Below, in pieces: positions 22,843-30,160 of a DNA stretch of 64,000 nt (the stretch's first letter is position 1; every line of letters starts with the position of its first letter). The position numbers were made by a program, and so were the translations under genes. Below the pieces are notes generated by a model. That model made no database searches. It was given only the letters and a program-made list of their open reading frames with translations, and had not been told where the DNA came from. This DNA comes from Subdoligranulum variabile (GTDB lineage: Bacteria > Bacillota > Clostridia > Oscillospirales > Ruminococcaceae), in NCBI GenBank assembly GCA_003343905.1, contig QAKI01000048.1:1-64000 (forward strand). Reading direction: 5' to 3'.

Positions 22843-24351
22843 TCAAGATCGTTCGTACACAGTGGCATACTCGCCCTGGAACAGCAGCGTCCAGCCTTCC
22901 GCCAGAAGGCGCTGTTCCAGTTCGCTGCCCGCGCCCGTCATCATATAGCGGGAATGGATCGCGTGCGCCGGGTCCAGCAGGTAGCCTACCTCGTCAAATT
23001 GCAGGCCCATGCCGTCCGGCGCGGCGTACAGCATGCCCACATGGGCGCTGTCGCCAAAGGAATAGGCGATCGTATGGTCCCAGGGGTCCTCGCTTTCCAC
23101 GGCCTGCTGGCTTTCAGCCAGCGCCGTGTGCAGGGCGGTCAGTTCCCCGTCGATGGCTGCATGGTAGCCCGGCATGCCGAAGCCTCCATTGGCGGTCAGC
23201 GCCAGCACGCCCGCCGCCGTCAGGCAGGCGGTCACCGCCGCCGTGCCCAGGGCCGGGCGCGGGCTTTCCAGCACCAGCGCCGCCAGCAGCAGCAGGTCCA
23301 GCACCAGCGTGTGGCGGGACGCCTCGGTGATGCGGTACATCAGCATCAGCGCCAGGAAGATCACCACCGCCGCCACGGCGGCGCAGGCTTTCCAGAACAC
23401 CGGGCGCTTTTTATACAGGTCCCACGCCAGACAGCCCAGCGTGACCGCCAGCAGCAGGAAAAAGGTCAGATAATAGCCGCCCCCCTGCCCGGCCAGCGCA
23501 CCGGCGACCTCCTGCCCCACCTGGGTGAAGGCGGTCAGCAGCTTGTGGGCGGTGTATTTGACCGCCGAGATCACCTGCAGGTGCGCCAGCATCCGCAGCG
23601 GTTCGGTATCCACGTTGGTAAAGAAGTAGGGCGCGTAGCACTTGGCCATCAGGAACAGCGTGCCCGCCAGCGAAGCGCCCGCCCCCGCCAGACAGCCCAG
23701 CACCGCGCGCCGCCGGGGCCAGGCCAGCACCAGCGGGTAGAGCCAGAGCACGGCGTTATAGGGCCGTACCAGCGTGGCCACGGCGCACAGCAGCCCCAGC
23801 GCCGCCCAGGCCGGGCGGCGGCCGGAGCGGCGCACCAGCACCGCCGTGCCGGTGACCGCCAGCACCAGCGCGTAGTGCAGCGGTTCCTGCATGGCGGAAA
23901 AGATATAGCGGATGGGCACGTTCAGGCAGGCCAGCACCGCGGCAAACGCCGCCTGCTGCCACACTTTCAGCCGGGCTGCCCGGGCAAAGACCAGCCACCC
24001 GGCCACGGCAAAGAGCAGATTGCACCACACGAAGGCGTTCTGCCCGCGCAGGAAAAAGCCCGGCACAGCATAGACCCAGAACACCGCCGGGCCCCAGGCC
24101 GCGAAGGTGCCGATCTCCGCGTGGGATTCGTTGAAGCCGAAGTACCCCTGGGGCGCGCCGCCCTGCACCACAGCGGCAAGCTGCTTGCTGTAGACGACCT
24201 CATCGCTCCAGGAGCTGGCGGGCAGGTAGATCTGCGTGACCGGCACTTTATAGACGAACCACTCATACAGCAGCAAAAAGGCAAGCGCCGCCGCCAGCGT
24301 GGCCGCCGCCCCCAGCCACGCCCGCTTACTGCCCGTAGAACGCCAGAACAT
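22843..24351 (-). CDS. Polytopic membrane protein, GT-C-like (paralogue B)
   Basis: This 502-aa paralogue of the protein at 20780-22294 has the same topology. Its first loop contains SSWSDEVVYSKQLAAVVQGGAPQGYFGFNESHA, and its C-terminal domain contains SQQAVESEDPWDHTIAYSF and HSRYMMTGAGSE. Having two diverged copies around one acetyltransferase suggests two acceptor or donor specificities. Its start overlaps the aminotransferase stop by 26 bp and has only a weak ribosome binding site, pointing to translational coupling. Confidence 0.65.
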   Translation of the reverse strand: MFWRSTGSKRAWLGAAATLAAALAFLLLYEWFVYKVPVTQIYLPASSWSDEVVYSKQLAAVVQGGAPQGYFGFNESHAEIGTFAAWGPAVFWVYAVPGFFLRGQNAFVWCNLLFAVAGWLVFARAARLKVWQQAAFAAVLACLNVPIRYIFSAMQEPLHYALVLAVTGTAVLVRRSGRRPAWAALGLLCAVATLVRPYNAVLWLYPLVLAWPRRRAVLGCLAGAGASLAGTLFLMAKCYAPYFFTNVDTEPLRMLAHLQVISAVKYTAHKLLTAFTQVGQEVAGALAGQGGGYYLTFFLLLAVTLGCLAWDLYKKRPVFWKACAAVAAVVIFLALMLMYRITEASRHTLVLDLLLLAALVLESPRPALGTAAVTACLTAAGVLALTANGGFGMPGYHAAIDGELTALHTALAESQQAVESEDPWDHTIAYSFGDSAHVGMLYAAPDGMGLQFDEVGYLLDPAHAIHSRYMMTGAGSELEQRLLAEGWTLLFQGEYATVYERS

Positions 24352-25456
24352 TCTGGATGACCTGCGCGCGGTCGGCTTCCGTCAGACCGTAGTAGAGCGG
24401 CAGCCGCACCAGACGCTCGCTCTCTTTCGTGGTGTAGCGGTCCTCCCCGTCGAAGCGGCCGAACTTGAGGCCCGCCGGGGCGGAATGCAGCGGGATGTAG
24501 TGGAACACGGCCAGGATATCGTGTTCTTTCAGGTATCGGATCAGCGCGGTGCGCTCCGCCAGGTCCCTGCACTTGATATAGAACATATGGGCGTTGTGCA
24601 CGCAGCCGTCAGGGATGACCGGCAGTTCCACCTTCCCGGCCTGCGCCAGCGGCTGGAACGCCTGCCAGTAGGCGTTCCAGGTGTTCATGCGGTCGTCGTT
24701 GATCTCGTCCGCATGGAGCAGCTGCGCCCACAGGTAGGCCGCGTTGAGTTCGCTGGGCAGGTAGCTGTCGCCAAAGTCCACCCAGGTGTACTTGTCCACC
24801 TGGCCGCGGAAGAAGCGGGCGCGGTTGGTGCCTTTTTCCCGCAGGATCTCGGCCCGCTCATTGTAGGCGGGGTTGTTGATGACCAGCGCACCGCCCTCGC
24901 CCATGGAATAGTTCTTGGTCTCGTGGAAGGAATAGCAGCCGAAGTCCCCGATGGTGCCCAGCGGCTTGCCCTTGTAGCTGCTCATGACGCCCTGGGCGGC
25001 ATCTTCCACCACCATCAGGTCATGGCGGCGGGCGATGTCCATGATGGCGTCCATCTCGCAGGCGACGCCCGCATAATGCACGACCATGATGACCTTCGTG
25101 CGGTCGGTGATGGCCGCTTCGATCTTGCTTTCGTCGATGTTCATGGTATCGGGGCGGATGTCCACGAACACCAGCTTCGCCCCCGCCAGCACAGCGGACG
25201 TGGCGGTGCTGGAGAACGTATAGCTGGGCAGGATCACCTCGTCCCCCGGTTTCAGGTCGCACAGCAGCATGGCCATATCCAGCGCCGTGGTGCCGCTGGT
25301 GGTCAGCAGGACCTTCTGCGCGTGGAAGCGTTCCTCCAGCCAGGCGTTGCATTTTTTGGTAAAGGCCCCGTCGCCGCAGATCTTATGCGAGTCGATGGCC
25401 TGTTTGACATAGTCCAGTTCATCCCCGACGCAGGGGGGCACATTGAAAGGGATCAT
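24326..25456 (-). CDS. wecE: dTDP-4-amino-4,6-dideoxyhexose transaminase (DegT/DnrJ/EryC1 family)
   Basis: This 376-aa PLP enzyme makes a 4-amino sugar nucleotide from dTDP-4-keto-6-deoxyglucose. GTTALDMAMLL (55-65), the PLP aspartate in VVEDAAQG (about 149-156) and the Schiff-base Lys181 in SFHETKNYSMGEGGA match WecE/RffA, including the lysine position. The ATG at 25456 has AGAAGG about 8 bases upstream, and longer frames are rejected. It heads the minus-strand glycan operon. The rmlA/rmlB genes needed for its substrate are not in the window. Confidence 0.9.
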   Translation of the reverse strand: MIPFNVPPCVGDELDYVKQAIDSHKICGDGAFTKKCNAWLEERFHAQKVLLTTSGTTALDMAMLLCDLKPGDEVILPSYTFSSTATSAVLAGAKLVFVDIRPDTMNIDESKIEAAITDRTKVIMVVHYAGVACEMDAIMDIARRHDLMVVEDAAQGVMSSYKGKPLGTIGDFGCYSFHETKNYSMGEGGALVINNPAYNERAEILREKGTNRARFFRGQVDKYTWVDFGDSYLPSELNAAYLWAQLLHADEINDDRMNTWNAYWQAFQPLAQAGKVELPVIPDGCVHNAHMFYIKCRDLAERTALIRYLKEHDILAVFHYIPLHSAPAGLKFGRFDGEDRYTTKESERLVRLPLYYGLTEADRAQVIQNVLAFYGQ

Positions 25457-25534
25457 GATGGATGCCTTCTTTCCCGAATCGTTTTGCGGCGGCCCGTTCC
25501 CACGCGGGCCCGCCTGCATACCTATACATATACG

Positions 25535-25563
25535 AGTATACCATATCCGCGCGGGGCGTACAA
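25535..25563 (-). promoter_or_regulatory. Promoter of the wecE operon
   Basis: On the minus strand TTGTAC (25563-25558) and TATACT (25540-25535) are 17 bp apart, about 80 bp before the wecE start. Confidence 0.65.
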
Positions 25564-25575
25564 CCTTGCGCCGCG

Positions 25576-25608
25576 AAAAAAAATCCCGCCCCGGCGCATC
25601 CGGGCGGG
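25576..25608 (-). terminator. Terminator of the 25666-26160 gene
   Basis: On the minus strand, CCCGCCC and GGGCGGG arms (25608-25585) are followed by ATTTTTTTT. It prevents readthrough into the wecE promoter. Confidence 0.8.
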
Positions 25609-25665
25609 CAAAAAACAGCGGCGGGGCAGCCCGTGCCGCCCCGCCGTCCGGGTCATGGAGAAATG

Positions 25666-26160
25666 TCACCTGGCAACGCGCGCGGCGTTGTAGGCCCGCA
25701 GCATGCGCCCCGCATACCACAGCAGCACCACGCTGAACGCCACGAAGGCCGCCGAGGCCACCCCCGCCGCCTGCGGCAGAAAGTGCGTGACGCTGTACAC
25801 CGCCAGCGGCACCGCGGCCGCCACCAGCATGGCGCGGGCGGGCTGGCCGGTCAGGCGCAGCATCCACAGCACCGTGAGCCACAGCAGCCACAGGTCCGCC
25901 ACGCGCAGCAGCGGCAGCAGCCATACCCAGGCCCCGCCGCTCTGGCTGCCGCAGAGGATCAGTTCCAGCACCAGCTGCCCCGCGCCGCACAGCAGCGGCG
26001 CCACGGTGCGGCGGCAAAGCAGCAGATACCCCACCACCGCCAGTACCGTGAGGGAAAGTTCCTGGATCTCGGTCTGGTCGGGCACCGCCAGCATGCCCCG
26101 CCCCACCGCCGACACGCCGATCAGCAGATACGCCGCCGCCAGCCGGTTTTTCTTTTCCAT
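25666..26160 (-). CDS. Hypothetical integral membrane protein
   Basis: This 164-aa protein has about five hydrophobic segments, a short basic N-terminus (MEKKNR) and a basic C-terminus (YNAARVAR). I recognise no family motif. It is a single-gene unit: its own terminator lies at 25576-25608 and the BlaI terminator lies upstream. Ala/Leu/Val-rich composition follows the local GC bias. Confidence 0.6.
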   Translation of the reverse strand: MEKKNRLAAAYLLIGVSAVGRGMLAVPDQTEIQELSLTVLAVVGYLLLCRRTVAPLLCGAGQLVLELILCGSQSGGAWVWLLPLLRVADLWLLWLTVLWMLRLTGQPARAMLVAAAVPLAVYSVTHFLPQAAGVASAAFVAFSVVLLWYAGRMLRAYNAARVAR

Positions 26161-26274
26161 CCGTTTTGCCTTCTTTCCGCCCCGGCTGCCGCCGGGCGCT
26201 ATACTTTGCCTTTCATCATAGCACGCCCCGCCGCCGCTTGCAAGCGGGGTGCGCCCACGCCCCTAAAAAAGCCC

Positions 26275-26336
26275 AAACGGACCAATACCCTGACCGCCGC
26301 CGCCTTGGGCGGCCGCCGGGGTATTGATCCGTTTTT
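26275..26336. terminator. Terminator downstream of the blaI-like gene
   Basis: A 16-bp stem with one mismatch joins 26275-26290 to 26319-26334 (AAACGGACCAATACCC and its complement). Its large loop holds a second GC-rich stem. T-runs flank both sides (TTTTT plus; GGGCTTTTTT minus). Confidence 0.75.
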
Positions 26337-26396
26337 GCAGCTTTACGCGCCTGCCCGCCTGCGGCGGGAACAGGACGCCTTTGGCCAAAGGACCGC

Positions 26397-26765
26397 TCAG
26401 GCGTTGTTTTCGCGCAGAACGGCGCGCAGTTCTTTCTGCAGGGCCGGCGTAACGTCCGTGCTGCGCAGCAGCGCGGCCAGAAGGGCCGGGTACTCCTTGG
26501 CAGGAAGCTGGCCGGCGATCATGGACGCCAGGTAGTCCGCCTGGGACATGGCCGGTTCAAACGTGCGCGCATAGGTCTTGCCGCTGCGCTCAAAGCCGGA
26601 CGCTTTCAGCACGCCTTTTTCCATCAGGCTGTTCAGCATGGAAAAAATCGAGCGTTCTTTCCACTTCCGGTCCACGCAAGTGGCGATCACCTCGGCTTGC
26701 GCCATCGGATGGTCTGCGTGCCAAAAGATCTCCATGATCTGCTGTTCGCTTTTTGTCAGGTGCAT
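26397..26765 (-). CDS. BlaI/MecI/CopY family transcriptional repressor
   Basis: This 122-aa winged-helix repressor has LTKSEQQIMEIFWHADHPMAQAEVI, then RSIFSMLNSLMEKGVL and SGKTYARTFEP, the standard BlaI fold over residues 1-75, with a helical dimer domain behind. BlaI proteins are normally inactivated by a partner BlaR1 protease. No blaR1 or beta-lactamase gene is adjacent, so it is an orphan here. A palindrome over its own -10 box suggests autorepression. Confidence 0.9.
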   Translation of the reverse strand: MHLTKSEQQIMEIFWHADHPMAQAEVIATCVDRKWKERSIFSMLNSLMEKGVLKASGFERSGKTYARTFEPAMSQADYLASMIAGQLPAKEYPALLAALLRSTDVTPALQKELRAVLRENNA

Positions 26766-26791
26766 GGCACTCTTTCCCCCTCGTAACTGTT

Positions 26792-26829
26792 ATACTAAAG
26801 ATAGTATCTGCTTTTGGTGCAAATGTCAA
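26792..26829 (-). promoter_or_regulatory. blaI promoter with dyad operator
   Basis: On the minus strand TTGACA (26829-26824) and TACTAT (26806-26801) are 17 bp apart. The dyad ATACTA-N4-TAGTAT (26792-26807) covers the -10 box. BlaI-family operators are short dyads of this kind. Confidence 0.75.
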
Positions 26830-27024
26830 TGGTTTCTGCATTATTTTTTCTTGCTCATATTGGTTTTTAATAGTAAATTTACATTATTCACGGTTTTGTC
26901 ATGTGTCAAAAGCAGTTTCTATTTTTTCGATACACCGCTTTTTTGATTCTCTGCTTTTTTGCCGCTTCCGCCATATTTTCAGCCGATTTCTATTTTTCCC
27001 GACAAAATTGCATGGACAATCTTC
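26830..27024. other. AT-rich intergenic spacer
   Basis: About 195 bases between blaI and sigK with many pyrimidine runs on the plus strand. No gene, strong promoter or clear terminator hairpin is seen. Confidence 0.5.
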
Positions 27025-27738
27025 TCATGAACCGTCCTCTTTCCCCTTTTCCCGCCAGCGGCGGGCCAACTGTTCCACCACCCGCTTCTCCAAACGGGAA
27101 ACATAACTGCGGCTGACCCCCAGCCGGGCCGCCACCTGCTGCTGGGTCTGGGGCGGCGCGCCGTCCAGCCCATACCGCCAGGTGATCAGGCGGCGTTCCC
27201 GTTCCGGCAGTGCCCGGATCATCCCCCGCAGCCGCCCGGCCTCCACGCGGCGCTCGCAGTCGTCCTCCATCACCGCCGGGTCGGGCAGCGTATCGGCCAG
27301 CGTGAGCTGCCCGCTGCCGCCCTCCAGCGGTTCCTGTAACGACACCTGATTGCCCTCGCGCCGGGTGCGGCGCAGTTCCATGCGCAGTTCGTTTTCGATG
27401 CAGCGGCTCGCATAGCTGGAAAACTTGCTGGCCCGCGCCGGGTCGAAGGTATCCACCGCCTTGATCAGCCCGATCGTCCCGATCGAGATCAGGTCGTCCT
27501 GCGCCGCCGTGGCCGCGTAGTATTTCTTCGTCACATGGGCCACCAGCCGCAGATTATGCCGGATCAGCCGGTCCCGTGCCGCCGCGGCGTCCGGGCCCCC
27601 GGCGCGCAGCGCGGCGAAGGCTTCCCGCTCCTTTGCCGGCGTGAGCGGCCGCGGGAAGGAACCGCTTTCCAGATGCAGCGCCAGATACAGCACATGCCCG
27701 GCGGCCGCCTGCAAAAACAAGCCCAGGATCTCCAACAT
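27025..27738 (-). CDS. sigK: RNA polymerase sigma-K-type factor (late mother-cell sigma)
   Basis: This 237-aa sigma-70 factor has region 2 at NLRLVAHVTKKYYA...DDLISIGTIGLIKAVDTFDPARASKFSSYASRCIENELRM and region 4 at ALPERERRLITWRYGL with HTH TQQQVAARLGVSRSYVSRLEKRV. The hydrophobic N-terminal stretch (LGLFLQAAAGHVLYLALHL) before the SFPRPL motif matches the pro-sequence of pro-sigma-K, which SpoIVFB removes in Bacillus. The gene is intact, with no skin element inside. I start at ATG 27738; GTG 27747 is also possible. It suggests sporulation ability or a retained relic of it. Confidence 0.88.
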   Translation of the reverse strand: MLEILGLFLQAAAGHVLYLALHLESGSFPRPLTPAKEREAFAALRAGGPDAAAARDRLIRHNLRLVAHVTKKYYAATAAQDDLISIGTIGLIKAVDTFDPARASKFSSYASRCIENELRMELRRTRREGNQVSLQEPLEGGSGQLTLADTLPDPAVMEDDCERRVEAGRLRGMIRALPERERRLITWRYGLDGAPPQTQQQVAARLGVSRSYVSRLEKRVVEQLARRWREKGKEDGS

Positions 27739-27757
27739 GCTCTCCACCCCCTGCCCC

Positions 27758-27786
27758 AGCGTATGCGGCCCTTTGCCCCGTTATGC
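27758..27786 (-). promoter_or_regulatory. Possible sigma-E-type promoter for sigK
   Basis: On the minus strand GCATAAC (27786-27780) and CATACGCT (27765-27758) are 14 bp apart. The Bacillus sigma-E pattern is roughly KMATATT-N14-CATACANT, so the -10 fits 7 of 8 positions and the -35 fits the ATA core. Sigma-E transcribes sigK in sporulating Firmicutes. Based on consensus only. Confidence 0.4.
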
Positions 27787-27921
27787 GCCAAAAATGGACA
27801 AGACCCGCCCGCTTCCCGCCTTTTGGACTGACACGAATTCCCTACCCAAAGCCGCCAAAATATGGTACACTGACAACAGCCGGACCCCGCTGCGGGTCCG
27901 CCGCCAAGGAGGTCATAGATT

Positions 27922-28770
27922 ATGAAACGGGTTCTCGTCACCGGCGCGGGCGGTTTTGTGGGGTCGCGCATCCTGCAGCAACTGCGCGCGCAGTTGAAAC
28001 TGACGGCGTTCCCCCGCGGGATGCTGGCGCAGGCCACCGAAGAAGAAATTCTCCGCTTCGTGCAGCAGGTCCAGCCGGACTCTGTGCTGCACACGGCGGC
28101 GCTGTCCGACACCGGCTACTGCGAACAGCACCCCGAAGAATCCTACCGCGCCAACGTGGAGGTCCCCGTCTGGCTGGCGCGGGCCGCGCGCCGGGCCGGG
28201 GCCGGGCTGGTGCTGTTCAGTTCCGATCAGGTCTACACCGGGCTGCCGGGCTGCGCCCCGTGGACCGAGGACGCCCCCCTGCACCCCGCCAACGTCTACG
28301 GGCGGCACAAGCTGCTGGCCGAACAGCAGGTGCTGGACCTGCTGCCGCAGGCGGTCTGCCTGCGCGCTACATGGATGTACGATCTGCCCGGCTACGGGCT
28401 GCCCATCCGCGGCAACCTGCCGTTGAATCTGGTGCGCGCCGCGCTGGGCGGGCAGACGCTCTCGTTCTCCCGCCAGGACTACCGGGGCGTCACATATGTG
28501 CGTCAGGCCGTGCAAAATCTGCTGCCCGCGCTCTCGCTGCCGGGCGGGGTCTACAACTTCGGCAGCGAAAGCGACGGCGATATGTTCACCACCGCCCAGG
28601 CGTTCTGCACCATGCTGAATGTTGCGCCCCGGCTGGAAGCCGCCGACTGGTCGCGCTGCCTTGCCATGGACACCCGCAAGGCGCAGGCGGGCGGGCTGCA
28701 TTTTGACACCACCTGCGCGGCGCTGGCCCGCTGCCTGCGGGATTACGGCCTGGAACCCGGCCAGCCGTGA
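27922..28770 (+). CDS. NAD(P)-dependent epimerase/reductase, RmlD-like SDR
   Basis: This 282-aa extended SDR has Rossmann motif VTGAGGFVGSRI (6-17), then LFSSDQVYTG and catalytic YGRHK (about 131-135) with RATWMYD. The sequence from RmlD-type DSVLHTAALSDTGYCEQHPE resembles dTDP-4-dehydrorhamnose reductases and related sugar-nucleotide enzymes. It stands alone between sigK and a dehydrogenase operon. A role in nucleotide-sugar synthesis is plausible, but the substrate cannot be told. AAGGAGG precedes the ATG. Confidence 0.8.
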   Translation: MKRVLVTGAGGFVGSRILQQLRAQLKLTAFPRGMLAQATEEEILRFVQQVQPDSVLHTAALSDTGYCEQHPEESYRANVEVPVWLARAARRAGAGLVLFSSDQVYTGLPGCAPWTEDAPLHPANVYGRHKLLAEQQVLDLLPQAVCLRATWMYDLPGYGLPIRGNLPLNLVRAALGGQTLSFSRQDYRGVTYVRQAVQNLLPALSLPGGVYNFGSESDGDMFTTAQAFCTMLNVAPRLEAADWSRCLAMDTRKAQAGGLHFDTTCAALARCLRDYGLEPGQP

Positions 28771-28846
28771 GCCGCCATCTTTGCACAGTTGTTCGATAGG
28801 CCGTCGCTTTTCACAAAAATCTCAGGATATTTACCTAAAGTTTTAC

Positions 28847-28875
28847 TTGACATTCGGCCCCGTTCGCCTTATTCT
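28847..28875 (+). promoter_or_regulatory. Promoter of the alcohol/aldehyde dehydrogenase operon
   Basis: TTGACA (28847-28852) and TATTCT (28870-28875) with 17-bp spacing, about 38 bp before the GTG start. Confidence 0.75.
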
Positions 28876-28912
28876 AAACAAAGATGTGCGTATCGGGAAA
28901 GGATGAGGTCAA

Positions 28913-30160
28913 GTGAACGCTCTGAAAAAGATCTACTGCCGTACTTTTCAAGGGGTCATGCGCGCGGCGCTGCCCTTTCTGCCCTACCGGGAACCCGCGC
29001 TGATCCACGGGATGGAGGGGGTCGTGACCGTGCTGCGCGAGCAGAATATCCCCTGTGTCATGCTGATCACCGACGCCGGGGTGCACGGCCTGGGCCTGAC
29101 CGCCCACCTGGAAGCCCTGCTCGACGCCGCCGGTATCCGCTGCGTGGTCTATGACCGCACGGTCGCCAACCCCACGGTCGCCAATGTGGAGCAGGCCCGC
29201 CTGCTGTATCTGGAAAACGGCTGCCAGGGTTTGATCGCGTTCGGGGGCGGGTCCAGCATGGACTGCGCCAAGGCCGTGGGCGCGCGGCTCGTGCGGCCAC
29301 GCAAACCGCTGAACCGCATGGAGGGCCTGCTGCACGTGCTGCACCGTCTGCCGCTGCTGATCGCGGTGCCCACCACGGCGGGCACCGGCAGCGAAACGAC
29401 GCTGGCCGCCGTCATCACCGACGAAAAGACCCACCACAAGTACCCCATCAACGACTTTTCGCTGATCCCCCATTACGCGGTGCTGGACCCCGACGTGACC
29501 CTCAACCTGCCGCCGCAGCTCACCGCCACCACCGGCATGGACGCGCTGACCCACGCGGTGGAAGCCTACATCGGCCGTTCCACCACGCGCGCCACCCGCG
29601 CCGCCGCGGTCGAAGCCGTGCGGCTGATCTTCGCCAACCTGCCGGAAGCCTACTTCAACGGCCATGACCGGGAAGCCCGCGCCAACATGCTGCAGGCCGC
29701 CTATCTGGCGGGCACGGCCTTCACCAAGAGTTATGTGGGCTATGTGCATGCTGTGGCCCACAGCCTGGGCGGGCGGTACGGCATCGCCCACGGCCTTGCC
29801 AACAGCGTGCTGCTGCCCGTGGTGCTCAAAGCCTATGGCCCCGCCGCCTGGAAGAAGCTGGCCGAACTGGCCCGCGCCGCGGGCGTCAGCGATGTGCCCG
29901 GCGACCGGGAAGCCGCCGAAGCCTTTATCGCCTGCATCGAGGCGATGAACGCCGCCATGGACATTCCCGAAACGCTGCCCGGCATCCGCAGCGAGGACAT
30001 CCCCCAGTTGGCCCGCTACGCGGACCACGAAGCCAACCCGCTGTATCCCGTGCCGGTGCTGTGGGGCCCCGAAAAGCTGGCGGATCTGTATAAACAAGTG
30101 CAGGAGGTAGAAGTCCATGACGGAAAAGGAAATCCAGTCCATTCTGAAACGGCAGCGTGA
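28913..30160 (+). CDS. Iron-containing alcohol dehydrogenase
   Basis: This 415-aa family III enzyme interconverts an alcohol and an aldehyde with NAD(P). The dinucleotide region has GGGSSMDCAKAVG (about 105-117). TTAGTGSETT follows, and metal ligands appear in GMDALTHAVEAYIG (His near 213) and in HAVAHSLGGRYGIAHGLANSVLL (two His). These match Fe-ADH signatures. GTG is the start, with GGATGAGG upstream. Its 3' end overlaps the aldehyde dehydrogenase gene by 44 bp, so the two act as one unit. Confidence 0.92.
   Translation: MNALKKIYCRTFQGVMRAALPFLPYREPALIHGMEGVVTVLREQNIPCVMLITDAGVHGLGLTAHLEALLDAAGIRCVVYDRTVANPTVANVEQARLLYLENGCQGLIAFGGGSSMDCAKAVGARLVRPRKPLNRMEGLLHVLHRLPLLIAVPTTAGTGSETTLAAVITDEKTHHKYPINDFSLIPHYAVLDPDVTLNLPPQLTATTGMDALTHAVEAYIGRSTTRATRAAAVEAVRLIFANLPEAYFNGHDREARANMLQAAYLAGTAFTKSYVGYVHAVAHSLGGRYGIAHGLANSVLLPVVLKAYGPAAWKKLAELARAAGVSDVPGDREAAEAFIACIEAMNAAMDIPETLPGIRSEDIPQLARYADHEANPLYPVPVLWGPEKLADLYKQVQEVEVHDGKGNPVHSETAA

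Noticed and set aside
24326..26017. Long minus-strand ORF extending wecE upstream by 187 codons
   Set aside because: The extension crosses a terminator and a promoter; the ATG at 25456 has its own ribosome binding site and gives the standard WecE N-terminus.
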